A DNA stretch of 64,000 nucleotides from Calliopsis andreniformis (lineage: Eukaryota > Arthropoda > Insecta > Hymenoptera > Andrenidae). The number at the start of each line of letters is the position of its first letter. Position 1 is the stretch's first letter. Location of the stretch: contig NC_135073.1 in NCBI RefSeq assembly GCF_051401765.1, forward strand, positions 9,424,001-9,488,000, given 5' to 3'. Below the pieces are notes generated by a model that worked only from the letters and a program-made list of their open reading frames with translations, did no database searches and was not told the DNA's origin. Below, in pieces: positions 52,341-64,000 of the stretch. The translations under genes and the position numbers were made by a program.

Positions 52341-52990
52341 TTAGCGGGGTTATTTTTTGACGTGTTTGGGTGAAATATTGGCGAATAGGTTTATTTTAAT
52401 TAACTGTGACAGAGCTGAGTAAAGATTTTAAAATGTGTAATTAGATATTTTTTGAGGCATGTTTGATTATTCCAGAATGTGTTACTGGGTAATTTTTAAA
52501 ATCAGATGGCTTTAAATGTACTTAAGAGTTTTCAGAATAATTATATTATGTGACCTCTGTTCAATTGCCATATAGGTAAAATACAAGGCTATATTTTATT
52601 ATTTAATTACTTTCATCCTAAATAAAAACCAACGTTCGTAAAGATGGTACTGAAGTAAGTACTGACTTCATTGAAAAGAGAAAACAAGCCACGCACAATC
52701 GCTTGCAAGAGTACTCAAATGTTATGCAAATGTCAAGGCGATTAACATTCTATAGACATAATCGCCGATGTCCTATTATCGAGCACCAAACTCCTAGCTC
52801 TACGACCTCAATGCCAGCAGTCTTCTACACTCAAGATTGCTAAGACAATCATACCTCGAAACAGAAAAAATCGCGTTGAACAACGATTCAATCGCAAGAA
52901 CAGGCACCGTTTTCAATGGAGCAGTAACAATAACTCAGGAGCCACTAAATCACTGATCGATCAGTTTTTCACTCGTGTCGAGTTACTCAC

Positions 52991-53117
52991 CTAAGCATCC
53001 TACGGTCTAGCGCTAGAAAGTTTCCACTTCTTGCGCGCAGAAACTAGTCCCATTGTTTTCGAGGCGGGATTACAACTCAATCATAAGCGGAATAACACTT
53101 GGAAATAGTCAATCACT
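52991..53117 (-). promoter_or_regulatory. Candidate minus-strand promoter and 5' UTR exon
   Basis: A TCAGT initiator-like motif at 53119-53115 lies at the edge of a CpG-dense block (53115-53290). The transcript from it would reach a near-perfect donor, GCTTAG|GTGAGTAAC, at 52991. Between them lies a short upstream ORF (ATG at 53053, 17 codons, MGLVSARKKWKLSSARP, then TAG). An ATG also sits just before the donor (ATGCTTAG). No DPE match was seen at the expected distance. It could be an alternative first exon of the scaffold-like gene, but no link is proven. Confidence 0.25.
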
Positions 53118-54619
53118 GATCGATACTCGTGTTCGCGCTCAGGTAACCGAGGAACCGATGCCACACACCAGCGTGATCTTCGACGATCGAGACGCGAGTG
53201 CGTGCGCCACGATCGAACGTACACGCACGATCGCTGCTCAAGGATCATTGGGTGACACCGATCGAGCAGCGACGCACGATTTCCGCTGATGGTTTTCGCG
53301 GGGAAAAATCGTGACACTTGTTCTAAGAACCGTGTCACTGGAAATGTGACCTTTTATATGGAAGATGCTTCTGGACAGTTTTAAGGCTGTTATAAAAGTT
53401 ATATCTGTAAATAGTAATAGGAGTCGTAGGAATATTTGTTTAGTTGGATTTGTTTTCTACTTGCAGAAATATAATACTTTTTTTTTTGAAAGGTCATTTC
53501 AGAAAAAGGTGACCATGATATTTATATTATCGATTATATATCGATTAATATTTATATCATCGACACTTTTTATAAGATTAACTAAAAAATTAAAAACATG
53601 AAGGTTGTAGGTAATGGTATATACTTAGTGATTACGAAGCATAATATGTAGGTACTTATATGTATACTATATTATGAATTTTTTGTGAGGAAACACTTTA
53701 CTACTTCTCCCTAGCAATTCCTTGAAGGACATAGCAGTAAAAGCTCAATGAAATTCATTAACTTGGAGGTAATATATTTGAGGCTGACTCCATTCGCATT
53801 TACTAATGAAAGAACATCAACGCTATCAAAGTTATACTGCAGCGCGACAGTGAAAGGGATACCAGGAAATCGAAATTACATAATGTCTATAAAATATCCA
53901 ACATAATGGAGCAGTGTCACCTTCCATACGAATCTCCTTATCGCAACGATATTATATCAGCTTCATAACGAGTGAGAGACACGAGACGAAAATTATACAA
54001 TAACGTGGGTAACCTCGAATCTTGATTATATACACAAATATGTACCTGTTGATCCCTTCTGTTTTCACTCAAAGACCACCTGATTCCAATCATCGTTTTC
54101 AAGCGGTTGGAACTTCTTGTCGAATAAGCGTCGACGTTTAATTCAGTGACATCATTTCCGAGGACGTTAAACCGCATCGGATACTTTCACCGCAGGAAAT
54201 CACGAATTCGTCACGCGATAGAATTACACCCACGTTGATGAAAACGTCACGGAGCACATGGTGCACTGCGTAACCCTAACGAAAAAGCTGCCAAGTTTAG
54301 CCATTGACGCGGGATAATAATAGAAACTGTTATCTGATTTTCCTCCACTGCCTGTCGCATTTCCACTGAATGGTACCAACCAACAGACACTTGCTCAGAA
54401 GTAGGAAAAACGACGAGCAGGGAGCGCGAATGAATTCCAAATAGCGTAGAAAGTACAGACGGCAGTCTGTTTGGAAAAGATCCCTGCTTCAATGCCAGCT
54501 CACTGGTTTCACGTTCAACTAATTCGCCATTTCGTACGGAGTTCACGGTTAAGCTTCCACAACGAGGCAACGTGAGCGCATTTATGGGTAGCCGGGTTAA
54601 TCTTTCGATCTGGCCTCAC

Positions 54620-54790
54620 CTTAACGCGGCTTGGTTAATCACTCGACTTGGTCGCGTGGAAGCCAAGTAGCTGGGATAGGCGCGTGAGTATAGATCGATT
54701 CAAGACTGGGAGCAGGTAATCCGCGCGCAAATTACCCACCTCGTTTATACGGCTGATTTGGTGGCTTTTAAGCCGTTTCAGTGTCTGTTT
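54620..54790 (-). promoter_or_regulatory. GC-rich block ending in a minus-strand donor
   Basis: CGTTAAG|GTGAGGC at 54620 is a good donor at the low-coordinate end of a CpG-rich block. No convincing reading frame or acceptor precedes it, so a 5' UTR exon is the only reading I would consider. Confidence 0.12.
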
Positions 54791-55366
54791 CAATCGGTTG
54801 GGAAATCGCGACGATGGTCGAGTGGAATATTCGTAAATTATAACAGTAACTAGAATATAACTCTGAGTTGTAAGTTTTAAGAGAGAATGAGAGACGTTTT
54901 GTCGATGCCTGTTATATCTAAAATCAGGATAATGAAATAAGTTTTGATGTACAAGATGGAGGGAAATTGGGAAGGGTGACTCTACTCTTCAATGTAAGTC
55001 GAAAATCAAAAATAGTTTCAATCGATATTCCACTGTACTCTTATTGTTATTACACAAAATAGATGGAACCCTGAATAAATGGCACCTGGTTAATCGAAGT
55101 CCTACTAAAAATAGAAATAATTAAATACACATTTGTAAGCACATGATGATTTCAGCCCTACAAAGTATCAACCCAAAACGAAATTGTTCCAGCATCAGCT
55201 ATCTTTTTGTCAAGTTTCTATCCCTTTTCTTCATTCCTACCATACAATTGAAATCACGCTCACCAAACAATACTCACTCTCGTATGTTCACAACAAAAAA
55301 AGCTTACTTTCTATTCCATCCACGGGACAGAAAGTCCTCGAATGAGCATCGTTTCCTCGTCTTCAG

Positions 55367-55587
55367 GGGGATGAGCCGAGGGGACGTAGCAGCTATACAC
55401 AAAATTGACGAAGAGGCAGAAAGGCGATTAGAACAGACATTTTCGAGAAGACAACCGAAAGCGATGACCCAGAAGTCGAGCAAATTGATTCGAGGAAGAA
55501 CGCCCAGTAAAATCGACCGATTAGCGGGGAACACCATCACGAAACCAATTATATCAGTCGCTGAAAATTCTCTGGAAGGCAGTGAAA
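55367..55587 (+). CDS. Candidate plus-strand coding exon
   Basis: A very good acceptor (GTTTCCTCGTCTTCAG) is followed by GGGG and an ATG at 55371 opening MSRGDVAAIHKIDEEAERRL, then EQTFSRRQPKAMTQKSSKLI and a basic RGRTPSKIDRLAG. A GTAAGC donor follows at 55588, giving a 221-nt exon in phase 2 to 1. Without splicing, the frame runs on to a stop at 55632-55634 (ending TSCFFRKC). The frame is also open upstream of the acceptor to 55143, but there it turns AT-rich and hydrophobic like intron. The charged, helical composition suggests real coding sequence. I do not recognise it and found no partner exon. Confidence 0.35.
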
Positions 55588-57199
55588 GTAAGCAACGATT
55601 GAGAACGACGAGTTGTTTCTTTCGGAAGTGCTGAGAAGTTCTGAGCCGTCAGCAACCGGTGATTAAGTCTTTCGATGAATGTTCATCTCTCCTTTCGGCC
55701 TTCCATATAGTCTATCAATTATTAGCTGACGTGTTTGGCCCTTCCAAAAGTGGAATTAGGTCGGGTCGAAGCCTTGCGTCTTAACCGAACCTTCACCTTG
55801 TTTCATTCACCTTTTTCCTTCAAAGTGTGCGTATAAATGGATTTCATTGACACTTGTTAGAAGAATATTTCTGTAGTAGATTGTATGCAGTCTAGTGATA
55901 GAGATAGTTCTAGATTAGCTTTAAATAGATTTGCAGAGATTTATATTTCCAGAGACAATTTGAAAGAAATTTCTGTAGATAAAAATTAGCTTGTGCCTTC
56001 ACCCACGCTTTAATGAGATTCCCTCTTCATTTTTTTTTACAAATAAAAAACTGAAAGAGCCACACACGTGGATTGTTCCCAGGTTAACGCACAGTTCTCA
56101 CGCAGATCGATCTTAATAATTTCCTTTCGCAACATGAAATACCCTGTGTAGGCGCAGAAATATGGAACTGGTTCGCCCACCGAGTTTAAAAAAGGAAAGA
56201 ACAAAGGAAACGACTCAATAAAAGCTATGCGAATTATTGTCAATTTATGTCCCATACTATATTATTACACAAAAATACAAAGTATGGATATTCTTATTCC
56301 ATGTATTATTCATACACCCATGTGGGTATACTATGTACGTACACTAAAAACGAAAGCTGAATACTTTGTACCAAACTCTCAACATCGCCTCAATTTACCA
56401 TAAATTTGATACAATAAAATTCATCCCACATTTCAACGTTCATTCCATCTGAAAATCCTTCGTCGACTTTTCCAAATCATCAAATATCGAACTTCCAAGT
56501 CACTCCACAACTTGACCCGTCGTTCCTTCGATACCCAAGTATGCAACAATCGACCACAAGATCAATCTGCAGGGAATACGTGACGCAACGACCAAGGGTC
56601 GCCATGAAGTCTCGATAAAAATCGAGAGGAGGAGCGAACCCGATGGAACTTACGTAAAACGAGCAAGAGGAGAGAGAAGAGAAAAAGGGATCGCACACGA
56701 CTGGCCCATGGACATCAGTAAACGAAAGTGGGATTCCAAAAGGCTGCCCAATCTAGAGCACATTTATCATTCGCGTAACCGTGACGTTAAACTGGTTCCA
56801 ACGTGTTCATCGTAAATAATGGCACGATTATTCCTGGTCGGCGATCGGCCGCGTGATTAATACTTTCGTGTGAACGCGATGCAATGTCCGGCAGCGGTTC
56901 GTTAATCGTTCTAACGGTGTTCTAGGCGCGATAACGTTCGTCCTGATAAAAGTCCATGGATTCGCCAGTCACTGACGGACCCATCGCGATTACCTACCTG
57001 ATCAGCGATTAATATTTTCATCGGACTGCTTCGATTGAGGCGAATGAATGAGGGACACGAAGCTCAACGTCGTTGAAAGGGGAGCAAGAATAATTGCCTG
57101 AACATTAATGGAGTGCAAAACTTGAATTTATCACGTGGGGAGTTCTCGGCACAGTCTGATTGGAGGCAGAGGAGTCGGACGTGATACTTTAAGATTGAG

Positions 57200-57470
57200 A
57201 ATGAAAATTTGAATATTTGAAAATTTGAATATTTGAATATTTGAATATTTGAATATTTGAATATTTGAATATTTGAAAATTTCAATATTTGAATATTTGA
57301 ACATTTGAATATTTGAAAATTTAAAGATTTGAAGATTTCAATATTTGAAACATTTGAAAAGTTCATTACGTGAAAATTTGAAAATTTGAAACATTTGATA
57401 ATTTCGCTGTTTGAAAATACGAAAATTTACAAAACATTTGAAGGTGTGAAACATTTCACAAACTTGAAAG
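57200..57470. repeat. AATATTTG minisatellite
   Basis: The 8-bp unit AATATTTG is nearly perfect for about a dozen copies from 57205, then decays through AAAATTTG and AACATTTG variants to about 57470. The open frame across it on the minus strand (Phe/Lys/Ser/Asn/Ile repeats) is a product of the repeat, not a gene. Confidence 0.85.
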
Positions 57471-57479
57471 TTAAAAAAT

Positions 57480-60400
57480 TCAGATAACCAATGGAGTATT
57501 TATGGCACAATAATTCTCAATTTATTTTTCATGTCTCAGCTGCATCGCGTTATTTGTCACGCAAGATAACAAATTCCATTGAAGCTAAGAGGCTCGAGAA
57601 AAGGACATAATCGATGAGCGTTCGATTGATCTAAGCACGCGCGATGCTGAGGTTCGCCCAAGGTGAAAGCAGCTGTGAAACATTGTAATTAACTCGTCGC
57701 GCGTAATAATAGCTCGAAGAGTGAACGAATCGGCGCGATCTCGAATCGGCTGGCGCATTTTACGGGCAGATAAGGCGCGAATCCTCGCGCTTAGATAAAG
57801 TCCAGCGGAATCGCGTCCCCTTATCGCCGCAGCAGGAAAATTTATTTCCCGCGTCGGACGAACCCTTGTTTCTCCAATCGATCGACCGATAACAAGAGAA
57901 ATGCTTGTAAAATAGGATCTAATGAACGATCGAGAGTCGGACGACGATCGCCAACGCCATTCTTCGACTTCTCCTTTTTAACGCGCCACTTATTCCGCGC
58001 TACTTATATTCATTGGTTCTTTTGTGCTGGCCAATGCGATTGTCCTCGATCGGTCAATATATCTTCAGGTGTTGCGCGAATTGTAACTTTTAGATCCTTT
58101 GTCGAGAACTATTGGCACAGATGCGCCGTGACGTTTAATTTGGTGTGATATAACTTTTACTAAATTAATAAAATAATTCTCTGTTATATTATCTTCCTGT
58201 GATGGAATGTGACTAATTATATTTATGAGAGAATAAATTGGAATATAGTGCTGTGTACGATGACACTGATTTTATAACAATTTGAAGCATTTTTAGAACA
58301 TTAGCTATTAATGTTGGCCTGCTTGCTACAAAGTGGCTTTGAATTTTGTTATTCCGATTCCCCAGTAGGGCAAATAACAGATAAACTAGAGGACAGTTTT
58401 AATATCCCATTCAGGAGCCATTAGCCCCTTATCGCGTCGGATCACGATGAATGCATGTGAATAGGTGGTATTTAGGAGTCACAAGAACTACAAAACAAGA
58501 AAATTTACTTTCTGCTGAGTTAAAGACTCGCTCTTTCCCCCAAAGCGTGGTTTGAAGAATCCTTTGAATAAGGAAACTGTACTATCGAAAGTTTCCTACG
58601 CTCACAGTTATTCTCCTTTTTTGGTACTATTCGCCAGTTCCATCTGCTAGGATTCTTGCATCCTTTGATCAAATAAACTACCCTTTAAAACCTCTTCAAT
58701 ACCCTTGGAAATACGTGCACAAGGAACTTCGTTTTTAGCCATAAATGGAGATATTTATAACTGCATAGAATCAAAGGAAAAATATACCCTTTTTAGGGTA
58801 GCTAACTTTGTGTAAGTAACTGTAATTGTTCAAATGTATGAAATAAAATAGTTTCACATACCTACATTAAAAATTGAAATATTTATTATTAGCAGTACCC
58901 ATATTACAAAAACTTATTCCCTTAATTCCTTAACAACTGTATCTTAAATATATCTACTTATGATGACGTTCTGGAAAACCGATCCTTAATAAGTTAATAA
59001 CAGGAGTACATGGTAACTCACAAATTCACCCAGCAATCACAGACTTCCTTAAGGGGTTAACAGCAAAAATGTATCGGCACTGAGACACGAGTTTATCGGA
59101 CAACCACAGATTCCCGCCCGCAGCTCCTCCACTCGGAAATGAGATCAAAGCCAAATAAAGAAATGTTAACGAAGAGTTAATGATCCTCAGGCACAATGGC
59201 CATAAAGACCATTACAGCTTCCTTTATTAATTCCTTTTGTTCCTAGTAATGCGCCCACTGTCGATAATGAGTTCCGTGGCGCACGCAACGCGTCCAGAGG
59301 AATGCACTCAGAAATTTTACCCCCGGGGAAGCAAAGATTAAAGCGCTGCAATAACTTTCCACGGGCCTGTGACTCTCGCAATTCGAACGAGGCATTAGGC
59401 ATTCCTCGAATTCTACACGAAACTGTGACTGAAGTGCGTGTGAGCCACGTCGATTCCATATCCTCTGTGGAAACCGACACGTTTCCACAAGTTTCCTGCT
59501 GCAACCGCGTCGCATTAATAGGTAATAGGGATCGTTTCAGGAAAATTCGCGGAGAAAACCTTTGAACAGTTGTTACGTATCATTGTTACTAATGGCGGGT
59601 GCGAAACCAGTCGTAGAACTGACGAATATATTGTGGAAGCATAAAAACCGTGGGAAACCGAGGTTAGAAAGTTGGAGGCTGCACGATCGAGATGTACTTA
59701 TAGATTCTTTAGCCCCTACGGTAGTTGTACCTCGTGCTATTGTGATCCGCTAGCATTTGTTGCGTCACTGCGGCTTGCCTGGCTGTTCGCTTGAATTTTC
59801 ATGTACTTTCCTATTACAGAGTGGTTATTGAGATTTCTAGCGTGTTCGAACCGACCTGTCGCTTTTTCTAGCGATATAATCAGGTGGTACCTCTGGATTG
59901 CTATTGCTGTTAGAGTGTTAACAAGTAGTGGCGCGCAGAAAGTGCAGGGTATGGAAGATCTATGTTCTGTGATGTTATTGATTTTGAGTCGAATGACAGG
60001 GAGATTGAGTGATGTCCTTTTCAGAATAGGGCATGCAATGCTCTGGGAAGAAATAGAGAAACTTTTCCAGTGAATCTTATGATGAGATTTCAAAACTGTG
60101 TACAGGTGAAATTGAGGATTGTGTGATGTGAACTACGAGTAGTCGTATAGTACTGATTTGTGTGAGGTGTAGAATGCAGAGGAGAATGTGAAGAAAGAAT
60201 ATCTGCATAAGCTCTGATGTTAACGATGCATATCACTTTCTTCATACAGAAACTAAGCTAATGCTGCAATTTAGAACTTCGCTCTTTTTATTCAAGACAA
60301 TAAATCTTATTTAAATTTTGTTTTGAAATTCAGTTGGAGTCCTACCACTTTTCTTTAACCCCCAGAAAAGGAATACAACATAAAAGTCATATCTACTCAA

Positions 60401-61630
60401 TATTCAGCCACTTATTCAAACCCCTTTTTATCCTCAACCCTAAAATGAGTGTCCAAACTACGATTCCCACAGAAACATGATATTCCACCTCACTTAATCA
60501 AACTTTCCGAGCGAAGTTACAACGCGAGGAACCGTCTAACTTCTCCGCAACGACAGAAACAAGGTCCGACCGTTCCAGACACTGTCCCTCTATGAAAGAC
60601 GACGTTGTCGAGGCTCATTTGCAAAGTTCGCGACGAAACGGACCGAGACCCTCTCTGCTCCTCATGGAAAGCATAAAAATGGCAATAAAATTCTGTATCT
60701 CGGCCCTGGGTGTCTGGTGGGATCGATAACATCGCGAACTTGGATCGGCGAACCCTCGAAATTTACCACCGACGAGTAACACTGTAAAATCAGGAGGAGA
60801 GAAGGAAGAGGACCGAGGAAAGGAGAAAGGAGGGACTTGCACCACAGGGACCGTGGAATATCGCCATTCTTCGCTTTTCCTGTCGTTGTTCCCGCTGTTG
60901 CCTCGCATTATTTATCGTACCTCCATGCATTGTCTCCAGAGGGTTCGTCGTGTATTTCGATCCTTCTGCTTGTAGTCAAGCAGTATCTCGAAGCCGCGTT
61001 GATGCGCTCGCGGTAATTGTCCTTTGCTTTGGATCCTCGAGATCCTAATCGTGTCGTTATTCACTGCAGCTTTTCAGACCACATTTCATATTCATGTACA
61101 CTTGAGACTAGTAGTGCTTCTTTATCTTTTATAGGCTACTATTTCAGGGTAGTTCCAGAGTAGGTGTTATGGACGATTAAGTAGAATTACCAGCGATTGA
61201 TGTGTATTTATTGAAACGATAATTAAAATAGATAAGTACTTTTAATTTTTAAAAAGTATATACGCGAGTCACTGATGCTTCAAATGTTATACAATCATTT
61301 CATTTTGAAAGGATTACTGAGTATCCGTCTGTTTCATCACAATGGAGAATTTATCAAACTGTACAATTTATTTTCTTACATAATCCTAGACCATGATCTA
61401 CATCTCACGAGCCAGGATCATTCTTCAAAGTTTTCCCTCAGAAGCAGGTAGTGTTTAACTATTTAGAATTAGTGACGGTCTATTAAAGTACCTCCTACCA
61501 ACTCCAGCCAAGCATAAAAGAGCAAGAGATTATTAACGACCACGTATGCTATCTCCCTCTAAATTGCTGTTCAACACGAATTTCCTCGAAAATTAATCGA
61601 TCCTTTCCACCAAGAAGCTTGCTTTCAATC
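57480..61630. other. Non-coding stretch
   Basis: GC-rich patches at 57560-58080 and 59260-59540 alternate with AT-rich DNA. Overlapping frames at 59737-60093 on both strands (90 and 118 codons) lack splice support. Nothing is called as a gene. Confidence 0.35.
60480..61060. promoter_or_regulatory. GC-rich island with a strong minus-strand acceptor
   Basis: On the minus strand a long pyrimidine tract ends CCTCCTGATTTTACAG near 60785, an excellent acceptor. All three following frames stay open for 38-70 codons, including one from an ATG at 60732 (MLSIPPDTQGRDTEFYCHFY) and a phase-0 reading beginning CYSSVVNFEGSPIQVRDVID. Because no frame stands out and no donor was found, I do not call a CDS. 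Confidence 0.25.
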
Positions 61631-61638
61631 CCGCTCAC

Positions 61639-61727
61639 GGTACTCCAGTTGTCCACTCTAACGTTACCAGGTCCGCTGTCTTCACAGTCGAGCTGCTGTC
61701 TGGAGTTCAGCTTAATTAACTCAATGG
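61639..61727 (-). CDS. Candidate minus-strand exon, possibly upstream part of the scaffold-like gene
   Basis: The acceptor GCATAATTCAG and the donor AGTACC|GTGAGC bound 89 nt. Read in phase 1 to 0 it gives IELIKLNSRQQLDCEDSGPG followed by NVRVDNWST. The end phase matches the phase-0 start of the large exon at 32606, and the composition is similar, but the intron would be 29 kb and the polypyrimidine tract is weak. The same frame stays open past the donor to a stop near 61550. This is one of several possible chance exons in the upstream region. Confidence 0.25.
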
Positions 61728-63436
61728 CTGAATTATGCTTCAATTACGGTAATCATCGTTCTGTTGCTAATGCCTTGGCAATTTGTGACTGTTCACTGTA
61801 TCATGATATCGTGCAGCTAAGTGCAACACAGTGTTTCTCGAAAGGTCCTCGAAAGCGCACCTCGCCGATGATTCGTCGCCGAAATCGAATCGTCTTAAAG
61901 GACACTCGTTTTGACCAACTGACTCATCGTCTTAATAAACACGGGACGAGTTATCGCGACGAGGATGCATTAAACCGCAACAAGCTTGACTGAATCATCG
62001 ATTATGCAACGAAGTCATCTCCAGCTGATAATTATATGGCAGCGAGAGGCGAGAGCAGAATTCGCGCGTTCGGTGGTACCGTCGCGAGGAAAATGTCGTA
62101 ACGATACGGTCACGATTCCAGTGACTTGAACGGCCCTGTAGGCCGCCTCATAAATAAACATTACTGGCCGAGGCACCCGCTGAAAACTGAATTTACGAGC
62201 CGGCGAATGCATCGCGATAAACCACCGATATTTCGCGCGCGAGCACTCGCTTATCGTTCCTCTCGGCTACCGAGATGTTGACGGTACGAACAACTCGAAG
62301 ACTCGAAGATGCTCCAAACTTGACGGTGATTAGACTTGACAAATGCTGGGATGATGTATGCGCGCGTTAAATGTTTCATCATGAATTTTCTTGCCGATGC
62401 AGTAAATTTTCTTACGATGATTTCTGTTTCTAAGTTACTGCATACTCGCAAGAAATTCTTGCAACAGTCTTAAACCATTCATAGTGTATCAATGGTATGA
62501 AAATAGGGCCCAAGAAATATGAGCTTGTTTTAATGAGCCTTGGTTGGTATAGTGTCAGTGTAATAATGTAATGTAATAGAGTCACTGCAGTTCCAAAGTA
62601 ATTTATAATTATATTGAATATTTTAACTAATATTATTGCATCGAGTCTTTCATTTAAATCACGAGTGAGTATTGGATAAATTCGCATAACCGAAGTAAGC
62701 AAAGGGACACATCATCGTCGGAAGCGGGTGCAGAAAAATACAGTCGAATTACGTGGATTGCATCATCAAGCCTCCATCTTTGTAATTTCGAGTCCTTGTA
62801 TCACGTATGCGGATGTACGTGACCGGTGGAACCCTTTCCTCCTTTCTTCTAGGACGAACGACGACAACGTGGTTGACTTCTAATATCCTCGGTTCGCCGT
62901 CAAAGGGTGTGGTTTATTGAAAACTATCTCTCTTCCTTTATGAGTGGAATTGGAATTCTTATTAGATATCTGTTCAGTGTAATTGGCTACAGTAACTACA
63001 AAGAGTGTCACAGCTTGAAAGTCTGACACATTTTTGGTAACTTATAAAAAAGCTTCTGTGCTAATTCATAAAAGTGGCCTCACTGTGACTTTTAAACTGA
63101 ACAGGTGGACGTAATAATTTCTTGACCTGATTCAAGTTTCTACACTCGTACATAAATTAAATTATTAATAGCTTTACGAGAAGGTCAGGAAAATCCTGCA
63201 ATCTGCAGAAGTGAAATACACCACAGTGATTACTGGTGATTACTATTTTTAAGATACAATGTTTCCTTGTGACACTTGTTACGTTTATCAACTTTTATGT
63301 AGTATTAATGATGTTAAGAGTGATGTAAAACAGTAAGTGCAACATTCGTTTATGAAATATTCTTGTTCCTTATACCTATACCCAGATGTATAAGTAAAAC
63401 GTCTGAGAACACGAAAACGAAAAAATTGAGTTTTAG

Positions 63437-64000
63437 TTAAAATGTTATATCATTTTCGAAGTCCATTAGCGACAGATGCAAACCTACTGATTCACCACCT
63501 TCTATGAAAACCATGAAACCCACTTGAGTAGTCAAGATCCAGTTCTCGTTGAAAGCTAGAGATGCATCGATCCATCCAACGACCATCGTTTTCCCTGGTC
63601 GCAATGGACCTTCTTCAAGAAGCAAGACTATTCGTCGACAGAAATTCCCCTCATCGTTCCTGTCCCTCTTTGCGAATCGGAATTCATCGATCGCGACGCG
63701 CAACGATAGCAGCACAACGACAACTCGACGGTTTCATAACTGGCCAATTGCAATGAGACTCTCAATAAGCTCATTGGGAATTCTATTGACGACGGTAGCG
63801 CCGCTGGCTGCCCTAATACGGCAACTTGTCGTCTCTTGGCTCCTGGCAAGAACTCCTGCTGCCTCGTACCAGAGAGATCATACGGTCCTGTTTCGAGCCA
63901 ACCCGAGAAGCTTGTCTTCTCGGTGCAAGGCAAAAAGAATGGTCGGCTACTGGCCTCGCGTGCCGATTTCAACGGAATTCGACGACTTATTTAACTATTT
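63437..64000. other. Ambiguous open region at the right edge, possibly broken coding sequence
   Basis: On the minus strand two adjacent frames read protein-like sequence: 63972-63628 (FLPGAKRRQVAVLGQPAALP) and, shifted by one frame, 63715-63437 (WIDASLAFNENWILTTQVGF, ending DFENDITF and TAA). Together they could be one gene with a frameshift. On the plus strand the same DNA also opens frames, including one from an ATG at 63753 (MRLSISSLGILLTTVAPLAA) that runs off the window. No splice sites decide between them. Confidence 0.25.

Noticed and set aside
57064..57366. 100-codon minus-strand frame of Ile/Phe/Lys/Ser/Asn repeats
   Set aside because: It is the translation of the AATATTTG minisatellite.
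59737..60093. 118- and 90-codon frames on opposite strands
   Set aside because: They overlap each other, with no splice sites and no recognisable domain.

Overview
The window reads as a stretch of an animal nuclear genome, most likely an insect and probably a hymenopteran such as a bee. The evidence is an AT-rich background broken every few kilobases by short GC- and CpG-rich islands, GT-AG introns, short non-autonomous transposons with TA or TTAA ends, and dispersed AATATTTG-type minisatellites. The taxon is an inference from composition and repeats, not from a recognised gene. There are no bacterial operons, CRISPR arrays, rRNA genes or recognisable tRNAs.

The only gene that can be read with confidence is on the minus strand between about 32.6 and 27.6 kb. 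Five consecutive exons (32606-31029, 30313-30139, 29776-29537, 29110-28871, 27831-27638) join through well-formed splice sites with matching phase into 809 uninterrupted codons, with no start or stop codon, so both ends of the protein lie elsewhere. The product is a charged, Ser/Pro-rich, apparently disordered protein with two SDYDEP motifs, a PRPPPQP stretch and many S/T-P sites. It looks like a signalling or cytoskeletal scaffold, but I do not recognise the family. A 43-nt micro-exon at 19602-19560 has the right strand and phase to follow it 8 kb downstream. A possible upstream exon lies at 61727-61639. If both belong to the gene, it spans over 40 kb and most of the window is its introns.

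A second good coding exon is on the minus strand at 1983-1788. It is ATG-initiated, ends in a strong donor, and continues beyond the left edge or in an exon I could not find. Weaker exon candidates on the plus strand are at 18405-18467 and 55367-55587. Strong minus-strand donors with little reading frame, which may be 5' UTR exons, are near 49531, 50829, 52991 and 54620.

The rest is non-coding. Recognisable mobile elements are: a TACAGGG-ended MITE family (21010-21337, 41463-42047, 45947-46259, and a fragment near 8350-8445), one copy of which carries an expanded internal tandem repeat of about 35 bp; a 211-bp MITE (18556-18766); a 240-bp TTAA-associated family (30659-30898 and 45708-45947); and a 455-bp foldback element (47503-47957). 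The GC-rich islands (for example 9390-9980, 13440-14180, 19850-20530, 51700-52340, 60480-61060, 63550-64000) are open in several frames at once. They are better read as candidate regulatory DNA or 5' exons than as proteins.
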